Of a stretch of 64,000 bases of DNA, positions 9,092 through 17,789 are shown piece by piece (positions within the stretch are counted from its first letter, which is position 1; the number at the start of each line of letters is the position of its first letter). Under the pieces are notes generated by a model. That model saw only the letters and a list, made by a program, of their open reading frames with translations, was not told the origin of the DNA and did no database searches. The DNA is taken from assembly GCF_009208775.1 (NCBI RefSeq), contig NZ_WFLM01000003.1:225374-289373 (forward strand), read 5' to 3'. The DNA is from Silvanigrella paludirubra (GTDB taxonomy: Bacteria > Bdellovibrionota_B > Oligoflexia > Silvanigrellales > Silvanigrellaceae). The translations under genes were made by a program, and so were the position numbers.

Positions 9092-10018
9092 TTATCTGTT
9101 TCTTAAATAAGGCTGACCTAAGGCTTTCGGTGGTCTACTTTTTCCAACAAAACCAGCAACAATAATTATTGTGAGTAAATAAGGAATAATTTGAATAAAT
9201 TGTGGTGAAACAACAAAATTCCATATTTGAGATAAAATAGGAATATCAAAGTTAGGTTTTGGAATTTGTATTCCTTGTAAGGTAATTCCAAGAGCATCAA
9301 AAAAGCCAAAAGCAAGACAAGCAAGAGCAACGGCTATTGGTCGCCATCCGCCAACAATTAATGCAGCTAACGCCATATAACCACGTCCTGCGGTCATGTT
9401 TCTTGTATAACTACTTGATAGACAAATTGATAAAGTTGCACCACCTAAACCTGCTAAAAATCCAGAAAGTAACACACCGCTCCATCTTGTATTGATTACA
9501 TCAATTCCAGAAGTTTGAAGTGCATCGGGGTGCTCTCCAGCAAATTTATGCCAAAGTCCATATGGAGAGTATTTAAACCAAAGCCAAACTAGAGCCATTA
9601 TTATCCAAACAGCAATAATTGGTTCATGGATAAATCGGTGATTCATTGCAATTTCTGGCGTTGAACCTGTGTTTTGAAATAAAATTTGTGAAGCAAATGG
9701 CACACAACCTGCAGCTAAAATTGTAATAGCTGTTCCAGTTACAATCTGATTTGATTTGAAATTAATAACAAATAAACCATAAATTGCAGCCATTACCATT
9801 CCAGCAATTCCACCGGCAAGAAATCCTAATAAAGGAGAATGCGTTAATGTAGTTACAGCTGCAGCGGTAAATGCACCTGCAAGCATTTTACCTTCTAAGG
9901 CAATATTAATAATTCCACTTCGCTCACTAAATAAACCACCAAGAGCAGCAAATATAAGTGGAGCAGACATACGAATGGTAGCGCCGCTAATTGAAGATAA
10001 GAGGTTGATCCATTCCAT
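9092..10018 (-). CDS. Nucleoside ABC transporter permease (NupQ/YufQ-like)
   Basis: 308 residues, nearly all hydrophobic, with about 8-9 membrane segments. Seen: the N-terminal IRMSAPLIFAALGGLFSERSG and INIALEGKM block and a GGWRPIAVALAC segment, which are standard in the second permease of BMP-type nucleoside importers (Bacillus NupQ, formerly YufQ; BPD_transp_2 family). It sits in the inner membrane and should pair with the NupP-like permease encoded directly upstream (two bases between the genes). Supplied with substrate by the BMP binding proteins of the same operon. Confidence 0.9.
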   Translation of the reverse strand: MEWINLLSSISGATIRMSAPLIFAALGGLFSERSGIINIALEGKMLAGAFTAAAVTTLTHSPLLGFLAGGIAGMVMAAIYGLFVINFKSNQIVTGTAITILAAGCVPFASQILFQNTGSTPEIAMNHRFIHEPIIAVWIIMALVWLWFKYSPYGLWHKFAGEHPDALQTSGIDVINTRWSGVLLSGFLAGLGGATLSICLSSSYTRNMTAGRGYMALAALIVGGWRPIAVALACLAFGFFDALGITLQGIQIPKPNFDIPILSQIWNFVVSPQFIQIIPYLLTIIIVAGFVGKSRPPKALGQPYLRNR

Positions 10019-10020
10019 AA

Positions 10021-11046
10021 CTATTTAGCCTTTTTTTTTGATAATATTTTTTCCCAGAGTCCATCAGCTGAAACCGCGAGAATAATTAATGCTTGAAGAA
10101 CAAGTGCAAGATCAGAAGTTACATTGTGTGTAAAAATTTCTAAATCACTAGCACCTTTTTGAAGAGCTCCAAAAAGAAGTCCAGAGAAAATAATTGCTAA
10201 TGGATTTCCTCTTGCTAAAAATGCAACTGCAATACCTGTAAAACCGTATCCTGGAGAAAAATCAAGTTTAAAGCACTCTGAACGTCCTAATATTTCTCCA
10301 ACACCAACAAGACCTGCAAGAGCACCAGCTATAAACATAGTTAAAATTTGTGTTCTAGAAATGCTTATTCCTGCAGTTGAAGATGCAGATTCATTTTCAC
10401 CCACACTTCTAATTTCATATCCCAAAGGAGTTCTATATAAAAATACCCATGATAAAATGGCAACAATAACAGATAAAAATATGGCAGAAGTTACAGGAGC
10501 TCCTTGGAAAAAGTGATAAGCTTCAATGACATAATTTTTAGAAATAGGAACTGTTTGTGGATTTTGAGTATTTGGATCTTTTAATAAATAAACTGTAACA
10601 TAACTAGCAATTCCTGCTGCAATAAAATTGAGCATAATTGTTATAATTACTTCGTGAGCTCCTCGTTTTGCTTTAAGGTAACCCGCAATTCCACCCCAAA
10701 GTCCACCAGCAAAAGCAGCACAAAGTCCTGCAAAAATAGCAGCAAAAATTGTTGGAACATTTGGAAACAAAGCACCAACAGATGCGGCAGCTAAAGCACC
10801 CATTGTAAGTTGACCTTCAGCACCAATATTAAACATTTTGGCTTTAAAAGCCATTGCTACAGATAAACCAGTTAAAATTAATGGCATGCTGTATGTTAAA
10901 GTCATTCCAAAATCATATGGAGTTCCAAAACCTGATTTAGCAAATATAACAAAAACATTTATAGGATTTTCGCCAGCTATACAGGTAACTAATAAACCTA
11001 AAATTAAAGCAATAATTGTTGCTATTATGGGACGGAGAATTTTCAT
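10021..11046 (-). CDS. Nucleoside ABC transporter permease (NupP/YufP-like)
   Basis: 341 residues with about 9-10 membrane segments; BPD_transp_2 family. Seen: SMPLILTGLSVAMAFKAKMF followed by NIGAEGQLTMGAL (about 73-85), the GRSECFKLDFSPGYGFTGIA block (about 257-276) and a GALQKG segment. These are hallmarks of the first permease of BMP-type nucleoside uptake systems. Start ATG shares one base with the stop of the ATPase gene (TAATG), so the two are translationally coupled. Confidence 0.9.
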   Translation of the reverse strand: MKILRPIIATIIALILGLLVTCIAGENPINVFVIFAKSGFGTPYDFGMTLTYSMPLILTGLSVAMAFKAKMFNIGAEGQLTMGALAAASVGALFPNVPTIFAAIFAGLCAAFAGGLWGGIAGYLKAKRGAHEVIITIMLNFIAAGIASYVTVYLLKDPNTQNPQTVPISKNYVIEAYHFFQGAPVTSAIFLSVIVAILSWVFLYRTPLGYEIRSVGENESASSTAGISISRTQILTMFIAGALAGLVGVGEILGRSECFKLDFSPGYGFTGIAVAFLARGNPLAIIFSGLLFGALQKGASDLEIFTHNVTSDLALVLQALIILAVSADGLWEKILSKKKAK

Positions 11047-12674
11047 TATGAATTTCTCCCATTTTCTTTAGATAATCCACCACACATAGCCAATCCTAAT
11101 AAATGTTCATCAGCTTCATTTCTCTTAAATTCAGCAACAATACTTCCGCCGTACATAACTAAAATTCTATCTGATAAAGTTATAATTTCGTCTAACTCAG
11201 ATGAAACAAGTAAAACTCCAACACCCTTGTCTCTTTCTAAAACAATTTGTTGATGAATATATTCAATTGCACCAATATCAACTCCACGAGTAGGGTTTGC
11301 GGCAACAATGAATTCAGGCTCTTTTCCAAATTCTCTTGCAATAATTATTTTTTGTTGATTTCCGCCAGAGAATCCAGAAGCATTTAATTTAGAGTTTTTT
11401 GGTCTAACATCATATTTTTCCATTTCACTTTTTACAGTTTTTTGGATTTCTTTAATTTTTTGTAATATTCCAAATCGGAATTTTTTCTCCCAATGTCTTC
11501 CCAAAATATAATTTTCTTCGGCAGACATATTTAAAAGCAAACCATTTTTGTGACGATCTTCTGGAATAAAGCCTACAATTAAGTCTTGCATTTGTGAGCT
11601 TTTTTTATAGGTAACATCTCTTCCTAGTAAATGTATTTTGCCTGAAGCAAAATTATTTGCTGATGGTTTCTTGCCAAAATATATTTGAGGATGGAAAATT
11701 AAATCGAGAAGTTCAGATTGTCCATTTCCTTCAACTCCAGCTATTCCAACAATTTCTCCGCCTTTAATATTAATAGAAATATTATTTAGTAAATTTCTTT
11801 TAGAATCTTTGGTTAAATAATCCTTTAAAGTAACATTTGATAATTCAAGAACAGTATTTTTAATGTTTTTTCCACAAGGAATATCAGGTCTTAAATTTAC
11901 ATTTCTTCCGACCATCATAGAAGCAATTTTTTCTTCAGTGGCTTCTGAGGTTTTAATTTCACCAACAACTTTTCCAGTTCGAAATACAACAATATTATCT
12001 GTTAAATTTAATACTTCTCTTAATTTATGGGTAACTATGATTATAGTTTTACCTTCATTTTTTAATTTTTTTAAATTTTCAAATAGTTCATCAACTTCTA
12101 ATGGAGTTAATACTGCTGTTGGTTCATCAAGAATTAAAATATCAGCATTTCTATAAAGTAGCTTTAATATTTCAATTCGTTGTTGCATACCAACTGGTAG
12201 TTTTGAAATTTTTACATTTAAAGGAACATTTAATCCATATTTTTTAGCAAGATCTTCAATTTCTTTTTTAGCTTTTTTTCTATCAATAATATTAAAAGGA
12301 ATTGGTATAAAAGGGAGTTTTAAAGTATGTTCTTCATCACCTAAGATGATATTATCAAGACCTGTAGCTGTTTCTGCCAACATAAAGTGCTGATGAACCA
12401 TTCCAATTCCATTTTTAATGGCGTCTTTTGGAGAAACCCAATGCTGAGGTTTGCCATTTACTAAAATTTCACCGCTATCTTCTTTATATAATCCAAATAA
12501 AATTTTCATAGCAGTTGATTTGCCGGCACCATTTTCACCAACAAGAGCTTGAATTGTACCTTTTTCCACGGAAAAAGTAATTTGATTATTAGCAATAACA
12601 TTTCCAAATGATTTTGTTACATTTCGAAATTCTATGGCGGGTGATTGTTCCTTTAATTGATTTATTGTTTTCAT
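11046..12674 (-). CDS. Nucleoside ABC transporter ATPase, two NBDs (NupO/YufO-like)
   Basis: 542 residues with two fused nucleotide-binding domains, as in the sugar/nucleoside importers. NBD1: Walker A GENGAGKS (46-53), Q-loop region HQHFML, signature LPVGMQQRIEIL, Walker B ILILDEPTAVL. NBD2: a degenerate Walker A GVEGNGQSELL, signature SGGNQQKIIIARE, and a Walker B-like block with AANPTRGVD where the Asp-Glu pair is replaced. Loss of catalytic residues in NBD2 is normal for this subfamily. Powers the two permeases encoded next. Confidence 0.92.
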   Translation of the reverse strand: MKTINQLKEQSPAIEFRNVTKSFGNVIANNQITFSVEKGTIQALVGENGAGKSTAMKILFGLYKEDSGEILVNGKPQHWVSPKDAIKNGIGMVHQHFMLAETATGLDNIILGDEEHTLKLPFIPIPFNIIDRKKAKKEIEDLAKKYGLNVPLNVKISKLPVGMQQRIEILKLLYRNADILILDEPTAVLTPLEVDELFENLKKLKNEGKTIIIVTHKLREVLNLTDNIVVFRTGKVVGEIKTSEATEEKIASMMVGRNVNLRPDIPCGKNIKNTVLELSNVTLKDYLTKDSKRNLLNNISINIKGGEIVGIAGVEGNGQSELLDLIFHPQIYFGKKPSANNFASGKIHLLGRDVTYKKSSQMQDLIVGFIPEDRHKNGLLLNMSAEENYILGRHWEKKFRFGILQKIKEIQKTVKSEMEKYDVRPKNSKLNASGFSGGNQQKIIIAREFGKEPEFIVAANPTRGVDIGAIEYIHQQIVLERDKGVGVLLVSSELDEIITLSDRILVMYGGSIVAEFKRNEADEHLLGLAMCGGLSKENGRNS

Positions 12675-12722
12675 TTTCTACTTATCTTGATTGGGTTAAA
12701 AATAAAAAGAGAAATTTATGAT

Positions 12723-13769
12723 TCAATTTTTACTGGTTTTATAAAAATCTGGAACAATAATTTTATTATCATTTATTTCTTTTTTAATTCGATTTATTTC
12801 TTTTATTTCTGAGTCTTTAAATAATTTTTTATTAAAATTATCATATGACCAATCAATACCGCCATCTGCAAATCCATATTTAATAACTCCGGTTGTGAAT
12901 TTATTATCCACAAAATCTTGAATAGCAGTAAATACTTTTAAATTTACTTTCTTTTCCATGCTTGTTAATACATGTCCTGGAGCAATATAATTTTGATTTG
13001 AGTCAACTCCAATAATAAATTTATTAGAAAATTTTCTATTGGCTTCTTCAACTGCATCAAATGCGCCTTGAGATGAAGCACCTGCAGCAACAAAAATAAC
13101 ATCTATACCTTGTGTGTACATTGAAAGCGCAATTTCTTTTGCTTTTGTCGGATTATTCCATGCGGCAGAAGTTATGCCAACAAAAGTTTCAGTTACTTTA
13201 ATTTTAGGATTTATATATTTAGCACCAGCTTCAAAACCTAATCCAAAGCGTTTAATTAATGGAATTTCCATTCCACCTATAAACCCAACATTACCACTTT
13301 TAGATTTCATGGCAGCAATAGCGCCGACAAGAAAACTTCCTTCGTGTTCTTGAAAAGAAATAGATCTAATATTTGGCTCATCAATTGTTGAGTCAACTAA
13401 AGCGTATTTTTGATTTGGATATTTTTTTGCAACTTTCCCAACAGAGTCTGCATTATTAAATCCAACAGCTATGACAAGTCCACATTCACCATTAGAAAAA
13501 GAGCGGATGAAATTTTGAGATTGAGCATCATTAGTAACAGTGACATACTTACTTTCTTTAGATATTTTTAATTCTTTTTGGGCTCTAATAAAGCCATCGT
13601 AAGCAGATTGATTAAATGATTTATCATCTTTGCCGCCTTTATCTAATACAAGACAAATTTTAGGTAATTCTGTTTTTGTAGAAGCATTGGAATTTAAAGA
13701 TAAAATATTTAAAATACCAAATGTTGGTAAAAGAAAAAAACTTTTTTTAAATATTCTTATGGACTTCAT
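12723..13769 (-). CDS. BMP-family nucleoside-binding protein, copy 3
   Basis: 348 residues with a Sec signal peptide (hydrophobic 9-25, cleavage near NSNAS) but no lipobox Cys, so a soluble periplasmic binding protein. Core motifs: CLVLDKGGKDDKSFNQSAYDG (ligand loop near the N-terminus), SFQEHEGSFLVGAIAA, GFIGGMEIPLI, and GVDSNQNYIAPG, the last being a nucleoside-binding motif of the BMP/PnrA/TmpC family. One base after the stop of copy 2. It should deliver nucleosides to the ABC components encoded downstream. Differences from the other two copies in the ligand region may change specificity. Confidence 0.9.
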   Translation of the reverse strand: MKSIRIFKKSFFLLPTFGILNILSLNSNASTKTELPKICLVLDKGGKDDKSFNQSAYDGFIRAQKELKISKESKYVTVTNDAQSQNFIRSFSNGECGLVIAVGFNNADSVGKVAKKYPNQKYALVDSTIDEPNIRSISFQEHEGSFLVGAIAAMKSKSGNVGFIGGMEIPLIKRFGLGFEAGAKYINPKIKVTETFVGITSAAWNNPTKAKEIALSMYTQGIDVIFVAAGASSQGAFDAVEEANRKFSNKFIIGVDSNQNYIAPGHVLTSMEKKVNLKVFTAIQDFVDNKFTTGVIKYGFADGGIDWSYDNFNKKLFKDSEIKEINRIKKEINDNKIIVPDFYKTSKN

Positions 13770-13770
13770 C

Positions 13771-14775
13771 TCAGTTTTTCGCCTCTTTACTTAATGTTTG
13801 AATTTTATTTAATGCAATTTCATTTTTAATATGATTGATTTTTATAATTTCAGTTTCAGTAAATAAATCTTTATTATATTTATCTAATGCCCAGTTAATT
13901 CCACCATTAGATATTTCATATGTGTAAAGACCCGTTGTAAATTTATTATCAATTATATTTTGAATTGTATCCAGAACCGATTTTTCTATATCTTTTGTCA
14001 TGCTTGTTAATATCATGCCAGGTTTAATCCAATTTTGATTTGAATCACATCCAATGGCATATTTTTTTGTATCTTTTTTATTTGCTTTTTCAGCTGCATT
14101 AAAAACACCAAGCCCTGAACCTCCTGCTGCGTGAAAAATAATATCAGCTCCCTGATCAAATTGGCTTAGAGCAATTTCTTGAGCTTTTGTGGGGTTATTC
14201 CAAGCTTCAACGGATATACCAACGTATCCAATTAAAACATTGATTTTGGGGTTAACATATTTTGCACCGGCAGTATATGCGGTCTCAAATTTTTGAATTA
14301 ATGGAATATTCATTCCACCAATAATACCAATAGATCCTGTTTTAGATTTAATGGCCGCAATTGCACCCATTAAAAAAGCTCCTTGTTCATCTTTAAAAAC
14401 AATGGAGCGTACATTTTTTTTACTTACATTTGAGTCTATAACTACAAACTTCTGTTCTGGAAATTGAGGCGAAATAAGTTTGATAGTATCGGCATTATTT
14501 ATGCCAACAGCAAAAATAATAGAGCATTTTCCTTTAACAAAAGATCTTACTGTTTGATTTAAATGATTTTCATCCTTTGCTTCTATTATTTTACTCTCTT
14601 TAGAAATTGGTAAACTTTTAAGTGCTTTTTGAAATCCGTTATAAGCTTCTTGATTAAAAGAATGATCATCTTTACCGGCCTTATCAAGAACCATACAAAT
14701 TTTTGGTTCTGTATTTGAAAAGGCAGATAAAGGTAATAAAGATAAAAAATAGAATGAAGAAAGAAAATTTTTCAT
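13771..14775 (-). CDS. BMP-family nucleoside-binding protein, copy 2
   Basis: 334 residues with a signal peptide (cleavage near SAFS) and no lipobox. Same layout as its neighbours: CMVLDKAGKDDHSFNQEAY, VFKDEQGAFLMGAIAA, GIIGGMNIPLI, and GCDSNQNWIKPG. It is the most divergent of the three at conserved positions (VDKGG becomes LDKAG; SFQEH becomes VFKDE; GVD becomes GCD), so its ligand preference may differ. Coupled to copy 3 by one base. Confidence 0.9.
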   Translation of the reverse strand: MKNFLSSFYFLSLLPLSAFSNTEPKICMVLDKAGKDDHSFNQEAYNGFQKALKSLPISKESKIIEAKDENHLNQTVRSFVKGKCSIIFAVGINNADTIKLISPQFPEQKFVVIDSNVSKKNVRSIVFKDEQGAFLMGAIAAIKSKTGSIGIIGGMNIPLIQKFETAYTAGAKYVNPKINVLIGYVGISVEAWNNPTKAQEIALSQFDQGADIIFHAAGGSGLGVFNAAEKANKKDTKKYAIGCDSNQNWIKPGMILTSMTKDIEKSVLDTIQNIIDNKFTTGLYTYEISNGGINWALDKYNKDLFTETEIIKINHIKNEIALNKIQTLSKEAKN

Positions 14776-14805
14776 AAAAGCAATATCCTTAATTAGAAGG
14801 AAAGT

Positions 14806-15873
14806 TTATTTTTTTTCCTGTTCATAATAATCTGGGACCGTAATTTTGCCGTTTATTATCTTTTCTTTAATACTGTTTATTTCTTTAATTTGCGAACTAG
14901 AATAGAATTTTTTGTTGTATTGATCATAAGCCCAATCTACACCACCGTCTTTAAGACCGAATGCTGTATGCCCCGATGTAAATTTGTTTTCAACAAAATC
15001 TTTAATTGTAAAAAACACTGCGTTATCAACTCTTTTAACCATGCTTGTGATGATAATGTCAGGTTTAATCCAATTTTGGTTGGAATCCACACCAATAGCG
15101 TAATGTTGTTTTTTATGGTTTGTTTTTTTATTCATTTGTTCAGCAGAATCAAATACGCCTTGTCCAGAATTAGCAGCAACCTGAAATATAACATCAGTTC
15201 CTTCGTTATACTGAGCTAAAGCAAGTTCTTTTGCTTTTGTTGGATTATTCCAAGCATCAGGGGTAATTCCAACGTAAGATGTCGATATTTTTATTTTTGG
15301 ATTGATGTATTTTGCGCCGGCAGTATAGCCTGTTTCAAACCTGTGAATGAGTGGAATATCCATGCCGCCTATAAATCCAACTTTTCCAGAAGTTGATTTC
15401 ATGGCTGCAATAGCGCCAACTAGGAAAGATCCATCATGTTCTTGGAAAGTAATGGAACGGATATTTTTCGCTTTATTTTTTTCTTCTAGATTGGTGTCAA
15501 CAACTAAGAATTTTTTATTTGGGTATTTTAAAGCAAGTTCAGGGACTGAGTCGGAAGGATTAAATCCAATAGCAATAATTAAATCGCAATTCATAGAAGT
15601 CGCAAAATTTCTAAAAAAGGTAGGAATTTGAGCATCATTTCTTGGCTCAACAAATTTACTATCTTTACTGATTGCAAGTTCTTTTAAAGATTTATTAAAG
15701 CCATTGACAGCAGATTCATTGAAAGAGTGGTCATCTTTTCCACCTTTATCAAGAACCATACATATTTTAGGAGGAGCTTGCTTTATGGAGTTTGCTAAGG
15801 AAGTAAGAGAATAAGTGCTTAAAAGTGTTATAATTATCATTCTTGCTTTTTTGATCATGCGGGTAGAGGGCAC
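14806..15873 (-). CDS. BMP-family nucleoside-binding protein, copy 1
   Basis: 355 residues, first gene of the operon. Signal peptide (hydrophobic about 11-26, cleavage near SLANS), no lipobox. Core motifs: CMVLDKGGKDDHSFNES, SITFQEHDGSFLVGAIAA, GFIGGMDIPLIH, and GVDSNQNWIKP. I kept the GTG start at 15873 because AAAGGA sits 6 bases before it; an ATG five codons later is an alternative with a worse site. Promoter must lie in the roughly 190-base gap to the tRNA promoter on the other strand. Confidence 0.9.
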   Translation of the reverse strand: MPSTRMIKKARMIIITLLSTYSLTSLANSIKQAPPKICMVLDKGGKDDHSFNESAVNGFNKSLKELAISKDSKFVEPRNDAQIPTFFRNFATSMNCDLIIAIGFNPSDSVPELALKYPNKKFLVVDTNLEEKNKAKNIRSITFQEHDGSFLVGAIAAMKSTSGKVGFIGGMDIPLIHRFETGYTAGAKYINPKIKISTSYVGITPDAWNNPTKAKELALAQYNEGTDVIFQVAANSGQGVFDSAEQMNKKTNHKKQHYAIGVDSNQNWIKPDIIITSMVKRVDNAVFFTIKDFVENKFTSGHTAFGLKDGGVDWAYDQYNKKFYSSSQIKEINSIKEKIINGKITVPDYYEQEKK

Positions 15874-16059
15874 GTGGATTCCTTTCGGAGAAAAGTTTCT
15901 TGGTAAAATGAATTACTTAGCCATATAGGCAAGAATCTGAAAAGGCATAACACAAAAGAATCAAATGTTTCTAGGACTTTTTTTGAATCTATAATGCAAT
16001 AAAGTAATAGGAGTTTTTATTCTAATAACCTGAGTACAAGAAAAAAGTGAGATTGCATG

Positions 16060-16088
16060 TTGACTAATGTGAGTTGATTTTGTACACC
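16060..16088 (+). promoter_or_regulatory. Predicted sigma-70-type promoter of the tRNA-tadA unit
   Basis: TTGACT at 16060-16065, a 17-base spacer, then TACACC at 16083-16088. Start would be near 16094, about 45 bases before tRNA-Arg, in a leader with a small hairpin (TCGAG/CTCGA). The -35 box is good, the -10 box is weak. Confidence 0.4.
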
Positions 16089-16138
16089 ACAGAACACTCT
16101 GGCAATCGAGGATTTATTCTCGAAGGTTAGAATGCATA

Positions 16139-16215
16139 GCGCGGTTAGCTCAGCTGGATAGAGCACCAGACTACGAATCTGGCGGTCAGGCGTTCGAATC
16201 GCTTACCGCGCGCCA
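16139..16215 (+). tRNA. tRNA-Arg (anticodon ACG)
   Basis: 77 bases including an encoded CCA. Acceptor stem GCGCGGT/ACCGCGC, D-loop with AGCTCAGCTGGAT, anticodon stem CCAGA/TCTGG around loop CTACGAA giving anticodon ACG (16173-16175), T-arm with GTTCGAATC, discriminator G. A34 in this tRNA is the bacterial target of the tRNA adenosine deaminase TadA, whose gene follows at 16340. It reads CGN arginine codons as inosine-34. Confidence 0.95.
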
Positions 16216-16232
16216 TTTATATTTTTCCCTTG

Positions 16233-16323
16233 GGAGCGATGGGTGAGTTGGCTTAAACCACGCCCTTGCTAAGGGCGCGAAGGGGAGACTCTTCCGAGGG
16301 TTCGAATCCCTCTCGCTCCGCCA
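16233..16323 (+). tRNA. tRNA-Ser (anticodon GCT)
   Basis: 91 bases including encoded CCA, with the long variable arm of a class II tRNA. Acceptor stem GGAGCGA/TCGCTCC, anticodon stem CGCCC/GGGCG around loop TTGCTAA giving anticodon GCT (16268-16270), which reads AGC/AGU serine codons. T-arm GGGTTCGAATCCC. It lies 17 bases after tRNA-Arg, and its 3' end is 16 bases before the first possible tadA start, so the three are probably one transcript. Confidence 0.95.
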
Positions 16324-16339
16324 CCTTTTTAAAACAGGT

Positions 16340-16834
16340 GTGTTATTGTCTACTGAAGCAATCCAACCTAAAAACAAAAATCTTGATATCTTGTACATGA
16401 ATAAATGCATTGAATTGGCAAATTTGGCAGCTGCTAAAGGTGAAGTTCCAGTGGGTGCTATTATTGTTGATTCTCAAGATCAAATTATCTCAGAATCTTA
16501 CAATTTACGTGAAACAGGAAAAATGGCCACAGCCCATGCAGAGCTTCTTGCTATTGAGCAAGCATGCAAAAAACTTTCACGTTGGAGACTTCAAGATTGT
16601 ACTTTGTACGTGACATTAGAGCCTTGTTTTATGTGTGCTGGCGCTATCATTTTGGCAAGAATTCCAAGAGTCGTTTTTGCTACCCAAGATCCAAAAGCAG
16701 GTGCTGTAGGAAGTTTAACAAATATACTAAATGATGATCGATTAAATCATAAATGTGAAATTGTTTCAGGTATATGCGCAGAAGAATCCTCTAATATTTT
16801 AAAATCTTTTTTTAAAAACCGCAGAAAAAAATAA
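16340..16834 (+). CDS. tadA: tRNA-specific adenosine deaminase TadA
   Basis: 164 residues. A zinc-dependent deaminase that converts A34 of tRNA-Arg(ACG) to inosine. Seen: GEVPVGAIIV near the N-terminus, the HAE motif with zinc-binding His and catalytic Glu in TAHAELLAI (about 66-68), and the PCFMCAGAI zinc-binding block (about 95-103). A shorter ATG start at 16397 would begin right at the conserved MNKCIELA helix, but neither start has a good ribosome site. The GTG at 16340 is just 16 bases behind tRNA-Ser, leaving no room for a separate promoter; the unit looks co-transcribed with the tRNAs, including the enzyme's own substrate. Confidence 0.93.
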   Translation: MLLSTEAIQPKNKNLDILYMNKCIELANLAAAKGEVPVGAIIVDSQDQIISESYNLRETGKMATAHAELLAIEQACKKLSRWRLQDCTLYVTLEPCFMCAGAIILARIPRVVFATQDPKAGAVGSLTNILNDDRLNHKCEIVSGICAEESSNILKSFFKNRRKK

Positions 16835-16942
16835 ATCCTCTTTTAGGCTATTGTATAAAACTCAGAGTCTCTGTATTTTGCATTTTTATGATCTGTCATT
16901 TGAGATCTAAATTTATTTATATTTATTTTGGAGAATTCATTT

Positions 16943-17761
16943 GTGTCGCATCAAAATTTATCTAAAGAAAAATATACAATTGGAATTGTTTTAGCGGCTG
17001 GAGTGGGCAAAAGAATGAACTCTAAGATTCCTAAAGTAGCCCATATTTTATTAGGTAAGCCGCTTGTGATTTGGGCGATAGAATCTCTTATTCAAGCTGG
17101 TGTATCAAAAATTGTTATAGTTATTTCACCAACCCAAACCATGGTTGAAGAAATCATTTCTAATTATAAATTTTCTGAAGAAACTCAAATTCATTTTGCT
17201 TATCAAGATGTGCCACTTGGTACTGGGCATGCGGCTCGCTGTGGAGTTGATTCCGTTACAAAATACTTTGACAAAGAAGTGAGTCAAAATTTAAATTCAT
17301 TAAATATACTTATTGCTTATGGTGATACTCCTGCTGTTAAGGGATCTACATTTATAGAATTTTTAAAGTACCATTCTGAAAATAAGAATGCTTTTTCTAT
17401 TCTTGTATTTAAAGCAAAAAATCCTTTTGGATACGGAAGAATTATCACGGATAAAAATGGTGAATTTCTTGCTATTTGTGAGGAAAAAGATTGTAGTGAA
17501 GATCAGAAAAAAATTGATTTATGCAATTCAGGTTTTTTGTGTGCAAATTATTTAGAAATGCAAAAAATGTTTCCTTTGTTGAAAAATGAAAATGCAGCAA
17601 AAGAATATTATTTAACTGATTTACCAATTTTATCTAAAAATTCAGGCAAAAAAGTTGGCTATTTAATTGGAAAAGATGAATTAGAGTTTCTTGGAATAAA
17701 TTCTCAGGAACAGTTAGCAGAAATGGAAATAAAATTTAAAGAAAAATTTTCAAATAAATAA
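16943..17761 (+). CDS. One-domain GlmU-like nucleotidyltransferase (UDP-GlcNAc pyrophosphorylase)
   Basis: 272 residues. Matches only the N-terminal pyrophosphorylase half of GlmU (full length about 450). Seen: LAAGVGKRM with the trailing PKVAH Lys (about 17-31), YGDTPAVKG, PFGYGRII, CNSGFLCAN and EYYLTDLPIL, the substrate and metal sites for UTP plus GlcNAc-1-P. The left-handed beta-helix acetyltransferase domain is absent and the gene stops cleanly. Start is the GTG at 16943, with GGAG 9 bases before; five codons of open frame upstream are not used. Followed by glmS at 28 bases, so the pair supplies UDP-GlcNAc. The missing acetyltransferase must be encoded elsewhere. Confidence 0.85.
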   Translation: MSHQNLSKEKYTIGIVLAAGVGKRMNSKIPKVAHILLGKPLVIWAIESLIQAGVSKIVIVISPTQTMVEEIISNYKFSEETQIHFAYQDVPLGTGHAARCGVDSVTKYFDKEVSQNLNSLNILIAYGDTPAVKGSTFIEFLKYHSENKNAFSILVFKAKNPFGYGRIITDKNGEFLAICEEKDCSEDQKKIDLCNSGFLCANYLEMQKMFPLLKNENAAKEYYLTDLPILSKNSGKKVGYLIGKDELEFLGINSQEQLAEMEIKFKEKFSNK

Positions 17762-17789
17762 AAAATAAAATTATGGAACGAGGTATTAT

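Noticed and set aside
12904-12912. TTATCCACA, a DnaA-box sequence
   Set aside because: A single copy inside a coding sequence; no cluster, so not evidence for an origin.
16186-16410. Reverse open frame over tRNA-Ser
   Set aside because: It is the complement of tRNA-Arg's end and tRNA-Ser; composition follows from tRNA structure.
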